Source: SSF26 sp037443945 (GTDB lineage Bacteria > Chloroflexota > Anaerolineae > J102). From it: 64,000 bases of DNA. Below the pieces are notes generated by a model. That model was not told where the DNA came from. It worked only from the letters and a program-made list of their open reading frames with translations, and searched no databases. Location: NCBI GenBank assembly GCA_037443945.1, contig JBBINH010000002.1, positions 129,503 through 193,502 of the forward strand, read 5' to 3'. The position numbers and the translations under genes were made by a program. Every line of letters begins with the position of its first letter. Position 1 is the first letter of the stretch. This document shows, in pieces, positions 18,514 to 26,045 of the stretch.

Positions 18514-19811
18514 GAGCGTCTGCGGCCGTGATCCGGCGCCCTCCGCCGCCTGCTATAGCCCGTCGCCTTGCTGCCTATGAATTGGAGCTTGTCCTGGCCT
18601 GTTTGCCTCTGTTTCTCGTGTGGCCGGCCTGGTCAGGATGGGGCCTGGTTGTGGTGGGGGGGCTGTGGCTCCTGCGGTGGTGGGCTTACGGTCGGCTTAC
18701 CCGACCGGCGCCGACCAATCTGGTTGTGTTTCTGTTCATAGCCCTTGTGCCGCTTTCCCTGGCCGTGACGCCGACCCCGGCCGTCACGCGCGTGCAGGCA
18801 GGTTATCTGCTGGCCGGAGTGGTCCTCTATTTCGCCGTGCTCAACCGGGTACGCGATTTCCGGCAGTGCCGGATTTTGCTCGGGTCGTCGATCGTGCTCG
18901 TCTTGGCCCTGGCCGTCTTCAGTCCGCTGCTGATCGAGAACCACGAGAGAATCCGTTGGTTACCGGCCGGGATAACGGCCCTGGCCCGGCGCCTGCCGGA
19001 GCGGATCAATCCCAATGTGTTGGCAGGCAATCTGGCGCCGTGGTGGCCGCTGACGTTGGCCCTGGCCTGGTATCCGCCGGTCGGTCATCCCCGGCTATGG
19101 CGAGTACTGGCCGGTGTAACCTGGCTTGTATTGGGCCTGTTGCTCGTGGGGTCGGCTGCGCGGGGGGTGTGGCTGGCCTTGCTCGTGACCGGTTTGTTTT
19201 TACTCCCCCTCGTCTGGCCGCGTCTGCGGCGTGGTTGGCCACTGGTGCCGGCTTTGGTCTGGCTGGCTGTGGCCCAACGGCTGCCCGAGCGCCTGGCTAC
19301 CGTCACCCTCGAAACCGGCATCCTTGGGGGCCTGGCCGTACGCGCGGAGATCTGGCGTCGCGCCGTCTTTGCCCTCGGCGATTTCGCTCTAACCGGTATG
19401 GGGATGGGCGCCTGGGAGCAGGTGGCTCCGCTCCTCTATCCGTATCTCCAGATCGGTCTGAATACCCCGGTCCCTCATGCCCATCAGCTCTTTTTGCAGG
19501 TAGGGCTTGATCTGGGAGTGCCCGGCCTGGCGCTCTTTGTGGCGATCATGGGGCTAAGCGTGTGGATGGCCCATCAAAGCTTCGTCCACTACCGACGTCA
19601 GCCCGACCCCGAAAGCCGGTCGCGGGCGGCTCTGGCCCTGGCGCTGTTGGCCGGGCTGCTGATCTCGCTGGGGCATGGCCTGGTGGATGCCGTAACCTGG
19701 GGGACCAAGCCCGCCGTTCTAACCTGGTTGTTGCTGGCGCTGATCACGCTGCTCTATCTGAGCACGGAAACGCCGGCGTCGTCAGAAGTTATCGACGGTC
19801 AGAGGCCGTGA
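18510..19811 (+). CDS. O-antigen ligase/polymerase-family membrane protein
   Basis: A 433-aa polytopic protein of the Wzy_C superfamily with about ten to twelve hydrophobic segments. The diagnostic periplasmic loop is present: LTGMGMGAWEQVAP followed by PVPHAHQLFLQVGLDLGVPG, where the conserved His lies. Members ligate or polymerise lipid-linked glycans on the periplasmic side. GTG 18510 overlaps the Wzc-like stop. It is one of three proteins of this type in the window (with those at 1419 and 42340), so polymerase and ligase or protein-glycosylating roles may be divided among them. Confidence 0.82.
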   Translation: MRASAAVIRRPPPPAIARRLAAYELELVLACLPLFLVWPAWSGWGLVVVGGLWLLRWWAYGRLTRPAPTNLVVFLFIALVPLSLAVTPTPAVTRVQAGYLLAGVVLYFAVLNRVRDFRQCRILLGSSIVLVLALAVFSPLLIENHERIRWLPAGITALARRLPERINPNVLAGNLAPWWPLTLALAWYPPVGHPRLWRVLAGVTWLVLGLLLVGSAARGVWLALLVTGLFLLPLVWPRLRRGWPLVPALVWLAVAQRLPERLATVTLETGILGGLAVRAEIWRRAVFALGDFALTGMGMGAWEQVAPLLYPYLQIGLNTPVPHAHQLFLQVGLDLGVPGLALFVAIMGLSVWMAHQSFVHYRRQPDPESRSRAALALALLAGLLISLGHGLVDAVTWGTKPAVLTWLLLALITLLYLSTETPASSEVIDGQRP

Positions 19812-21169
19812 GACGGTTTATCTGGGGAGCGGCGATGCTTTCCTTGCTGGTCGCCTGTGCTGCCCCCTCGGCCGGGGTCTGGCCGTCGCCCCGGCTGGTT
19901 GCCTATGGGGTTGAGCGGGGGGATCTGAGCCGTCATACCATCGGCGTCTATCTCTACCCCGAAGACGATGTCCACGGTCCGGCGGCCCCGCACCTGGGCG
20001 CCTTGGGCGCCCGTTGGGCGCGTTCCTGGCTGAGCTGGGATTGGGTCGAACCCGTGCGGACCGAGCCGCCTACGTACCGTTGGGATACCGTGGACGCCAT
20101 TCTGGGCGCCATACGGAAGGCCGGAATGGAGCCGATCTTCCTTCTGGGCGGGAATGCCGCCTGGGCAGCGGAAAGCTTTTGCGGACCGCTGTATCCGGAG
20201 GCGCGTGCGGCGTTCGTAGCCTTTCTGCAGGCGGCCGTGAGCCGTTACAAGGAGAGCCCGTATCAGGTGCGCTTGTGGGAGATTTATAACGAACCGGACA
20301 GTGTGTTCGGGCCGCAGGGCTATTGCTTCGGGACGCGTGGAGAGCGCTATCCCGAGACGTTGCGCTTGGCCTACGAGGCCATCAAGGCCGTGGATCCCCA
20401 GGCTATGGTGCTTTTCGGCGGGCTTTCCTACGATTTCTTCCTGAACGAGGGCGGTCGTTTTGATCCCGACTTCCTGGACGATGCCCTTAGCGCCGGTGCC
20501 GGACCGTATTTCGATGTGTTGGCCTTTCATTATTACCCGGCTTTTGTCGAGCGTTGGGAGGCTTTCGGCCCGGGTGTGGCGGGCAAGGCAGCCCATCTAC
20601 GCCGCGAGTTGGCCCGCTATGGTCTGTCGAAACCGCTGGCGCTGACCGAGATCGGGCGTCCCACGCGCGGGCCGGCCGATGACCCTTGGGCGTACGACGA
20701 AGAGACAACGGCCCGTTTTGTGTTGTCGGCGCTGGCCCTGGCGCGGGCGGCCGATCTGGCCCCTATCATCTGGTTTACCGCCGTGGACAAACCGGCCGAA
20801 CCCTACGATTACGGCTTATTCGATGCCTCCCTTCAGCCCGAAGCGGGTCTGGCGGCCTATGGTGTGGCGCTGGCGGCGTTGCAGGGGGCCGAGTATCTCG
20901 GCCCGCTTCCCGTTGTCGGTGCCGGTCAGGCCTTGCGTTTTCGCCACCCCGACGGGCGCGATGTGGTGGTGGCCTGGGCCGGTCATCCCGATCGCGGTGA
21001 AGCAGGGTGGGCTTTGTTGATGCTGCCTGCAACCGGTGCATGGGCCGTGGACAGGCACGGGACGGCCCGTCGTTTCGTTGAGGGAGGACCGGCCGATCGG
21101 GACGGCCGTCGCAACGGTCGGTTGACCCTGCTTCTCGGCATGGAGCCGTTGGTGCTATGGCCTTTCTGA
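19808..21169 (+). CDS. Lipoprotein with clan-A (GH39/GH5-like) glycosidase domain
   Basis: A 453-aa protein starting at GTG 19808 (GTGA overlap). Residues 1-18 form a lipoprotein signal peptide with the lipobox LVAC. The rest is a TIM-barrel glycosidase: the acid/base candidate is E162 in IYNEPDS and the nucleophile candidate is E281 in LTEIGRPT, the two Glu positions of clan GH-A, followed by PIIWFTAVD. Two larger paralogues are at 22186 and 29404. PslG of Pseudomonas, a GH39 enzyme encoded in the Psl exopolysaccharide locus, is a precedent for such an enzyme inside a biosynthesis cluster. Substrate unknown. Confidence 0.75.
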   Translation: MRRFIWGAAMLSLLVACAAPSAGVWPSPRLVAYGVERGDLSRHTIGVYLYPEDDVHGPAAPHLGALGARWARSWLSWDWVEPVRTEPPTYRWDTVDAILGAIRKAGMEPIFLLGGNAAWAAESFCGPLYPEARAAFVAFLQAAVSRYKESPYQVRLWEIYNEPDSVFGPQGYCFGTRGERYPETLRLAYEAIKAVDPQAMVLFGGLSYDFFLNEGGRFDPDFLDDALSAGAGPYFDVLAFHYYPAFVERWEAFGPGVAGKAAHLRRELARYGLSKPLALTEIGRPTRGPADDPWAYDEETTARFVLSALALARAADLAPIIWFTAVDKPAEPYDYGLFDASLQPEAGLAAYGVALAALQGAEYLGPLPVVGAGQALRFRHPDGRDVVVAWAGHPDRGEAGWALLMLPATGAWAVDRHGTARRFVEGGPADRDGRRNGRLTLLLGMEPLVLWPF

Positions 21170-22122
21170 GGCAGGGAGGTCGCCCCTGGCTGTGGCGGCT
21201 GCTGTTCGGCTCTGTCGTGGCGATCGTGGCCTTCGTCATGCTGACGCGCCAGATACGATGGGAAGTGGCGTTGGCCCATCTGCGGGATGTCAGACCCGGC
21301 TGGGTTGTAGCGGCGGCGGCTTGTGTGTTGTCGACCAACATCGCCAAGGCGCTGCGCTGGCGATGGCTGTTTCCGACAGACCGCGAGCCACCGACGCGCT
21401 ACGATGCCTTTGGCGCGCTTATGGTGGGCCAGATGCTCAATTTCCTGTTGCCCTTGCGCGCCGGTGATGTCTCCCGGGCGCTGCTGATGGGGCGCTATCG
21501 TCAGGCCAGTACGGCTGCCGCCGTCGGCACCATCGGAGCCGAAAAGGTCATCGACCTGTCCATTATGGGTCTAATGGTCGCCCTGGTGTTGCCCTGGATC
21601 ATTCTACCGGCCTGGATGAATGCGGCCGACCGTGGGGTCACCGTCGGGGCTTTGGTCGGCATGGTTACCTGGCTGGGTATCTTGCTGACCCTACCCCATT
21701 TCCAACGGGTTTTGGCCGTCTTGGGGGAACGGTTTCAGACCCTGTCCTGGCTTAGTCGATTGTTGTTACGCTTTCTGGAGGGGCTGACGGCGCTGCGCCA
21801 TACCCGCCGCGTGCCTTTTGTGCTCGGTTGGTCGGCGTTGGCCTGGGGATGCGCCGTTCTGACCAATTACCTGTTGCTGCAAGCGTTGGGCTTGCCGGCC
21901 ACCTGGTTGAGCAGTCTCCTTGTCGTTCTGATCATCCAGGGCGGGATCAGTGTGCCTCTGGCGCCCGGTCAGATCGGTGTCTTCGAGGCTCTGGCCGTGC
22001 TGGCCCTCTCGTTGACCGGGATCCCGGCCGAAGCTGCTCTGGCCTTCGGCATCTGGCTGCACATCCTCGTGATGGGGGTTCCGGTGCTCAGCAGCCTGTG
22101 GTGGCTGGGGCGACGAGCTTGA
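21157..22122 (+). CDS. Lysylphosphatidylglycerol-synthase-type flippase-like membrane protein (UPF0104)
   Basis: A 321-aa polytopic protein. It has the family motifs NIAKALRWRWLF, GQMLNFLLPLRAGDVSRALLMGRY and EKVIDL, and a later QGGISVPLAPGQIGVFEALAV. This is the transmembrane domain of the MprF/AglD family without a catalytic domain. Relatives are found in glycolipid and polysaccharide loci and have been proposed to move or attach lipid-linked sugars; the specific activity here is not known. It starts 13 bp inside the upstream gene. It is the only membrane protein in the cluster that might substitute for the missing Wzx flippase, which is speculative. Confidence 0.8.
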   Translation: MAFLRQGGRPWLWRLLFGSVVAIVAFVMLTRQIRWEVALAHLRDVRPGWVVAAAACVLSTNIAKALRWRWLFPTDREPPTRYDAFGALMVGQMLNFLLPLRAGDVSRALLMGRYRQASTAAAVGTIGAEKVIDLSIMGLMVALVLPWIILPAWMNAADRGVTVGALVGMVTWLGILLTLPHFQRVLAVLGERFQTLSWLSRLLLRFLEGLTALRHTRRVPFVLGWSALAWGCAVLTNYLLLQALGLPATWLSSLLVVLIIQGGISVPLAPGQIGVFEALAVLALSLTGIPAEAALAFGIWLHILVMGVPVLSSLWWLGRRA

Positions 22123-22185
22123 GTTGTTGCCATACCGAAATGGCCAAGGGCAGCGTCCTATTCCCGAAAACCGTTTTCGATCGTC

Positions 22186-23853
22186 ATGGTCGGTGTTGTC
22201 CTCATGTCTCCTTTGCAGCGTATTGTAGCCGTTTTCTTGCCCTTGATCCTCCTGGTTTTGGCGTTCGTACGCAGTCATGCCGTCTCAACGGCTGCCACCG
22301 TACCCACCGATCCGTTCGGTATCTATCTTCACGACCATCGCACGCTGCGCGGTGCGCCCCAGATGGCAGCGGCCGGCGCACGTTGGCTTTCCATCAATCT
22401 TATCTGGCGGGATATTGAGTCCCGACGTGGGGTGTATCACTGGGCGCAAACCGATGCCGCTCTGGCCCAGGCCACGGAGCTTGGCTATCAGGTCCTGGTG
22501 ACGGTGACGGGCAATCCCTCCTGGGCGGCCGATACCATCTGTGGACCGGTGCACGATCTGGGCGCTCTGACCGAATTCATGCGTCGCGCCGTGGCCCGGT
22601 ACAGCGTGCCGCCGTACAACGTGCTGCATTGGGCTCTGTACAACGAGCCCGACAACTCGGACATCACCCTGGACCTGGGTGGCTGCTGGGGCAATCCCTA
22701 TCCCCGTACCCGTACCGGTTTTGGCGGTGCGGCTTATGGGCGCATGCTGAAACAGGTCTACCCGGCCGTGAAGGCCGTCAATCCCCGTGTGCAGCTTGCC
22801 CTGGGCGCACTGGCCTACGATTATTTTACCCACGAAGGTGGCTATTTTGATCCACTCTTTTTTGAAGACATTATTCGTCGCGATCGTGCCAATGCCTGGG
22901 AATATTTCGATTTGATCAATTTTCACTATTACTACGCTTTTGCTCAGCGTTGGGACGATGCTTTCGACGGTCGTTATAACGATGGTATTATCGGCAAGGC
23001 GATGTATTTGCGCCAAGAATACGCCAATTTTACGGCTCAGCCGCCGAAACCCGTCATCCTGACCGAAATCGGCAGCCCTACCTCCGGTCCGCCCGACGGC
23101 CAAAACTACAGCGAAGAACGCCAGGCCCGCGATGTCGTCAAGGAGATGACGCGGGCGATGGCGGCGGGATTACCCATCATCATCTGGTTTTCCGGGGTGG
23201 ATGAACCCGCCTGGGATTACAAGTACGGTTTGTTGGACAGCAACTTACAACCGAAGCCGGGTTATAGCGCCTACCGTGTGTTCACCCGCGAGATGGCCGA
23301 TGCCCGTTTCGAGGGGCCCCGGCTGAACTTTGCCCCCAGCGTGGAAGGCTACGACTTCCTAGTGCGCGGGCGACGCAAGACGGTTGTCTGGCAGACGGAG
23401 GGCAACGGCGGGGTGCTGACGGTGGGGATCGGCAAAGTCGGCGGCGTGTTGCGGGTGGTGGATAAGTTCGGTAACGAATCGTTTGTCACCGACGGCGGAC
23501 CCGGCGATCCCGACGGCGTGGCCAATCGTTTTGTCGGTGTCTTTATCGATCAGAGTCCTCGCTATCTCGAGGACATGACGATGGCCACTCACACGCCAAC
23601 CGTCACGCCGACGGCCACCCAAACCCCGACGGCAACGCCGACCCCAACTTTGACCCCCACACGGACCATGACGCCGACCCCGACCTCTACGCCCACGCCG
23701 ACGGCCACGGCCACCCGCACTCCCACACCGACTCCCACCCCGACCGGCAGTCTGACGGCAACGCCAACGGCAACGCCGACGGCGACCGGCCGATACCATT
23801 TCCTTCCCCTCTATCAATTCCGTCATCATGCGGCCGGTCGAAGCGGGAATTGA
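22186..23853 (+). CDS. Secreted clan-A glycosidase-like protein with Thr-Pro linker
   Basis: A 555-aa exported protein: N-terminal hydrophobic signal (about residues 8-28), a TIM-barrel glycosidase domain to about residue 390, a small beta domain, then a long Thr-Pro linker (about residues 468-537) and the tail RYHFLPLYQF. Catalytic Glu candidates are E154 in LYNEPDNSD and E294 in LTEIGSPT. It is a paralogue of the proteins at 19808 and 29404. ATG 22186 or ATG 22204 could be the start; neither has a clear ribosome site. The Thr-Pro linker is a likely O-glycosylated spacer, by analogy with other secreted enzymes. Confidence 0.78.
   Translation: MVGVVLMSPLQRIVAVFLPLILLVLAFVRSHAVSTAATVPTDPFGIYLHDHRTLRGAPQMAAAGARWLSINLIWRDIESRRGVYHWAQTDAALAQATELGYQVLVTVTGNPSWAADTICGPVHDLGALTEFMRRAVARYSVPPYNVLHWALYNEPDNSDITLDLGGCWGNPYPRTRTGFGGAAYGRMLKQVYPAVKAVNPRVQLALGALAYDYFTHEGGYFDPLFFEDIIRRDRANAWEYFDLINFHYYYAFAQRWDDAFDGRYNDGIIGKAMYLRQEYANFTAQPPKPVILTEIGSPTSGPPDGQNYSEERQARDVVKEMTRAMAAGLPIIIWFSGVDEPAWDYKYGLLDSNLQPKPGYSAYRVFTREMADARFEGPRLNFAPSVEGYDFLVRGRRKTVVWQTEGNGGVLTVGIGKVGGVLRVVDKFGNESFVTDGGPGDPDGVANRFVGVFIDQSPRYLEDMTMATHTPTVTPTATQTPTATPTPTLTPTRTMTPTPTSTPTPTATATRTPTPTPTPTGSLTATPTATPTATGRYHFLPLYQFRHHAAGRSGN
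23587..23796 (+). repeat. Thr-Pro-coding low-complexity repeat
   Basis: Irregular tandem of ACGCC-, ACCCC- and ACG-rich units encoding alternating Thr and Pro inside the 22186 gene. No unique spacers, so not a CRISPR array. Such tracts can vary in length by slippage. Confidence 0.85.
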
Positions 23854-23931
23854 TCGAAAGCGTTGGGGCATGATGTCCGGTGTCGGTCTTTGCCATCATG
23901 GAGATGGCACCCGTTGTCCGGGCGAGGGGCA

Positions 23932-23997
23932 TCGCCGACTTCCGCATGGCAACGGCTACGCTTGCGGTGCTCGCCCGCCCTGACAGGGGATCGGCGA
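23932..23997 (+). ncRNA. Possible structured RNA (three-way junction)
   Basis: TCGCCGA (23932-23938) pairs with TCGGCGA (23991-23997), enclosing one hairpin CCGCA/TGCGG (23942-23967) and one CCCT-GAC-AGGG (23978-23988). A further hairpin GGCC-TTCT-GGCC follows at 24001-24012, just before the terminator. It does not match a riboswitch class I recognise; it may be a 3' UTR structure or a small RNA. Covariation was not tested. Confidence 0.3.
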
Positions 23998-24016
23998 GAA
24001 GGCCTTCTGGCCTGGG

Positions 24017-24056
24017 AACACCTGCTTTGGGGAGGTTGGCAAGGCAGGTGTTTTTT
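24017..24056 (+). terminator. Rho-independent terminator
   Basis: AACACCTGCTTT (24017-24028) pairs with AAGGCAGGTGTT (24041-24052), 12 pairs including one G-T, loop of 12 nt, followed directly by TTTT. It lies 164 bp after the stop of the 22186 gene and closes the first polysaccharide transcription block. Confidence 0.85.
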
Positions 24057-24207
24057 GCGTTGAGGACCGGTCTTCGTTGACGGGAGGATGCTGCGGAGCG
24101 CCTCATCCGCTGCCTGAGCCGTTGCGATCGTCGTCCCGCGCCTTGAGAAAGCCCAACGCGGATCGGTCGTGGGCTCCTCAGAGTGGTTGCTTAAGGCGGG
24201 AACCTTG

Positions 24208-24239
24208 ACGCGTTTGAACGTTCGAAGGTTCAAACGCGT
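24208..24239 (+). promoter_or_regulatory. Perfect 12-bp inverted repeat upstream of the NusG operon
   Basis: ACGCGTTTGAAC (24208-24219) and its exact complement GTTCAAACGCGT (24228-24239) flank an 8-nt loop that itself contains the palindrome TTCGAA. No T-run follows, so it is not a standard terminator. It could be a regulator-binding site or an RNA hairpin sensed by the NusG-like protein encoded 1.2 kb downstream. Confidence 0.6.
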
Positions 24240-24438
24240 TCGTTTGGTATTGTCCCAACGCGGGGTTTGTTCCCGGCCCGATCGCTTGTCCCCTCGGCAA
24301 CGGGAAAAAAGGGCTCCGGACCGGTTCGGTGCGGAAGGGGTTCAAAACCGATGTGATGGCGTTATGAGGTTTTGGCGGTTCCGATCGAGTTGTGGCAAGA
24401 TGGGGTCGGTTTCCGCCCTCTTGTTTGCCGACAACCGC

Positions 24439-25425
24439 ATGGCTCAGCGTATCCTTATCACCGGCGGCGCCGGTTTTATCGGCAGCCATCTGGCCGAGGC
24501 CTTTCTGGCGGCCGGCTATGAGGTGACCATCCTCGATAATCTCTCCACCGGCCGTTTCGAGAACATCGCCCATCTGGTTGGGCGGCCCGGCTTTCGCTTT
24601 GCCCTGGCCAGCATTCAAAATGCCGTTGTTCTGGACCGTCTGGCCAGTGAGGCCGATGGGATCGTCCATCTGGCCGCCGCCGTAGGCGTGCAGCTTATTG
24701 TCGAACGTCCTGTCCATACCATTGAGACGAACATCATGGGTACCGAGGCCGTATTGCAGGCGGCGGCCCGCTATCGCGCCCGGGTCGTTCTGGCTTCGAC
24801 CTCGGAGGTTTACGGCAAGGGGGTACGCGTGCCTTTTCGCGAGGATGACGATGTGGTGCTGGGGCCTACGGATAAGAGCCGCTGGGCCTATGCCGCCTCG
24901 AAAATGGTGGATGAGTTCCTGGCCCTGGCCTACTATCGGGAAAAGGGTTTGCCGGTCGTCATCGCTCGTCTGTTCAACACGGTGGGTCCGCGTCAGACCG
25001 GTCGTTACGGTATGGTCGTGCCCCGCTTTGTCTCCCAGGCTTTGCGCGGTGTCCCGCTGACGGTGTACGGCGATGGCACGCAAAGCCGCTGTTTTTGCGA
25101 TGTTTCCGATACGGTACGGGCCCTGGTGGGCCTGACCACGCATCCCGATGCCGTCGGTCGGGTTTTCAATGTGGGTTCTCAGGAGGAAATCAGCATCCGG
25201 GATTTGGCCGAACGCGTGTTGGCCGTAACCGGCAGCCGTTCGCCTATCCATTTTATCCCTTACGATCAGGCCTACGCGCCGGGCTTCGAGGATATGGCCC
25301 GTCGCGTGCCCGATACCGGGCGCATCGAGGCCCTCCTGGGCTGGCGTCCCCAAATCGCCCTGGATACGACCCTGACCCGCGTAGCCGACTGGATGCGTTG
25401 TCAGGATGCCATACCGGCTTACTGA
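24439..25425 (+). CDS. Extended SDR NAD-dependent nucleotide-sugar epimerase/decarboxylase
   Basis: A 328-aa short-chain dehydrogenase acting on a nucleotide sugar. The NAD site is ITGGAGFIGSHLAEAF near residue 6; the catalytic Ser is in STSEVYG and the Tyr/Lys pair is Y151/K155 in YAASK. The segment LFNTVGPRQTGRYGMVVPRFV resembles UDP-glucuronate decarboxylases and related 4-epimerases, so UDP-xylose synthase or a 4-epimerase are the main options. The ATG at 24439 begins the conserved first strand; longer readings add non-family sequence. It opens a four-gene operon with NusG-like, dehydrogenase and sulfotransferase genes. Confidence 0.85.
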   Translation: MAQRILITGGAGFIGSHLAEAFLAAGYEVTILDNLSTGRFENIAHLVGRPGFRFALASIQNAVVLDRLASEADGIVHLAAAVGVQLIVERPVHTIETNIMGTEAVLQAAARYRARVVLASTSEVYGKGVRVPFREDDDVVLGPTDKSRWAYAASKMVDEFLALAYYREKGLPVVIARLFNTVGPRQTGRYGMVVPRFVSQALRGVPLTVYGDGTQSRCFCDVSDTVRALVGLTTHPDAVGRVFNVGSQEEISIRDLAERVLAVTGSRSPIHFIPYDQAYAPGFEDMARRVPDTGRIEALLGWRPQIALDTTLTRVADWMRCQDAIPAY

Positions 25426-25434
25426 ACTCGCCCC

Positions 25435-26028
25435 ATGAGCCATCTGGATCCGACGCCTTGCTGGTATACCGTTCATACCAAGCCGCTCCGCGAAGTGCTG
25501 GTAGCCGATCTGTTGCAGGAGCGATTATCCCTGGCCGTCTTTCTGCCCGAAGCCTTGCAGTGGTATCGCGGGCAGATGGTGATGCGGCCGTTTTTCCCCC
25601 GTTACCTGTTCGTCGAGGCCGATTTGCAGAAGGTCGAGGTTTCGAGCATTAACAGCCTGCCGGGTGTCATCCGTCTGGTTTCCTTTGGCGGAATGCCCCA
25701 GCCCTTGCAACCGCACATCATCGAGGCGATTCGCAAACGGCTGGCAGCCATCAATGCCGCCGGTGGTTTGCCGCGCTATGGTTGGAATCCCGGTGACCGC
25801 GTGCGCGTGACCGATGGGCCTTTGGCGGGGCTGGAGGCGGTTTTTCAGGGGCCGATGAAGCCTGCCCAGCGGGTCAAAATTCTGTTGCAATTTCTCGGCC
25901 GTTTGCAGACGGTGGAAGTGCCGCCCGAACATCTCGAACCCATTCGCACGACCCCGAACCCGTCTCACTCGCGTCGCACGACCCGTGGACGCGGTCGCCG
26001 TATTCGTCCGAACGATCCTTCGCCCTAA
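25435..26028 (+). CDS. NusG/RfaH-like transcription antiterminator paralogue
   Basis: A 197-aa NusG-family protein. The NGN domain covers about residues 8-100 (CWYTVHTKPLREVLVADLL, then FFPRYLFVE) and a KOW domain follows around residues 120-155 (PGDRVRVTDGPLAGLEAVF). The last about 26 residues form a basic tail (SRRTTRGRGRRIRP) not usual in NusG. Specialised NusG paralogues such as RfaH, UpxY and LoaP are encoded in long polysaccharide or antibiotic operons and help RNA polymerase read through them. This gene is embedded among sugar-nucleotide genes, so a dedicated role for this locus is the best inference. Confidence 0.9.
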   Translation: MSHLDPTPCWYTVHTKPLREVLVADLLQERLSLAVFLPEALQWYRGQMVMRPFFPRYLFVEADLQKVEVSSINSLPGVIRLVSFGGMPQPLQPHIIEAIRKRLAAINAAGGLPRYGWNPGDRVRVTDGPLAGLEAVFQGPMKPAQRVKILLQFLGRLQTVEVPPEHLEPIRTTPNPSHSRRTTRGRGRRIRPNDPSP

Positions 26029-26045
26029 GCTTGTTGCCTTTACCG

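Larger units (their letters stand above)
23854..24438. other. 585-bp intergenic region between two polysaccharide blocks
   Basis: No convincing gene on either strand. It contains a possible structured RNA (23932-23997), a strong terminator (24017-24056) and a perfect 12-bp inverted repeat (24208-24239) upstream of the epimerase-NusG operon. In-frame extension of the epimerase gene into this region lacks the family's N-terminus and is not accepted. A promoter for the downstream operon must lie in 24060-24430, but I see no hexamer pair better than TTGGCG/CAAGAT with 18 bp spacing near 24373-24402. Confidence 0.6.

Noticed and set aside
24169..24438. 90-codon N-terminal extension of the epimerase
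   Set aside because: Lies before the conserved first beta strand, crosses the inverted repeat and shows no conserved sequence; ATG 24439 matches the family start.
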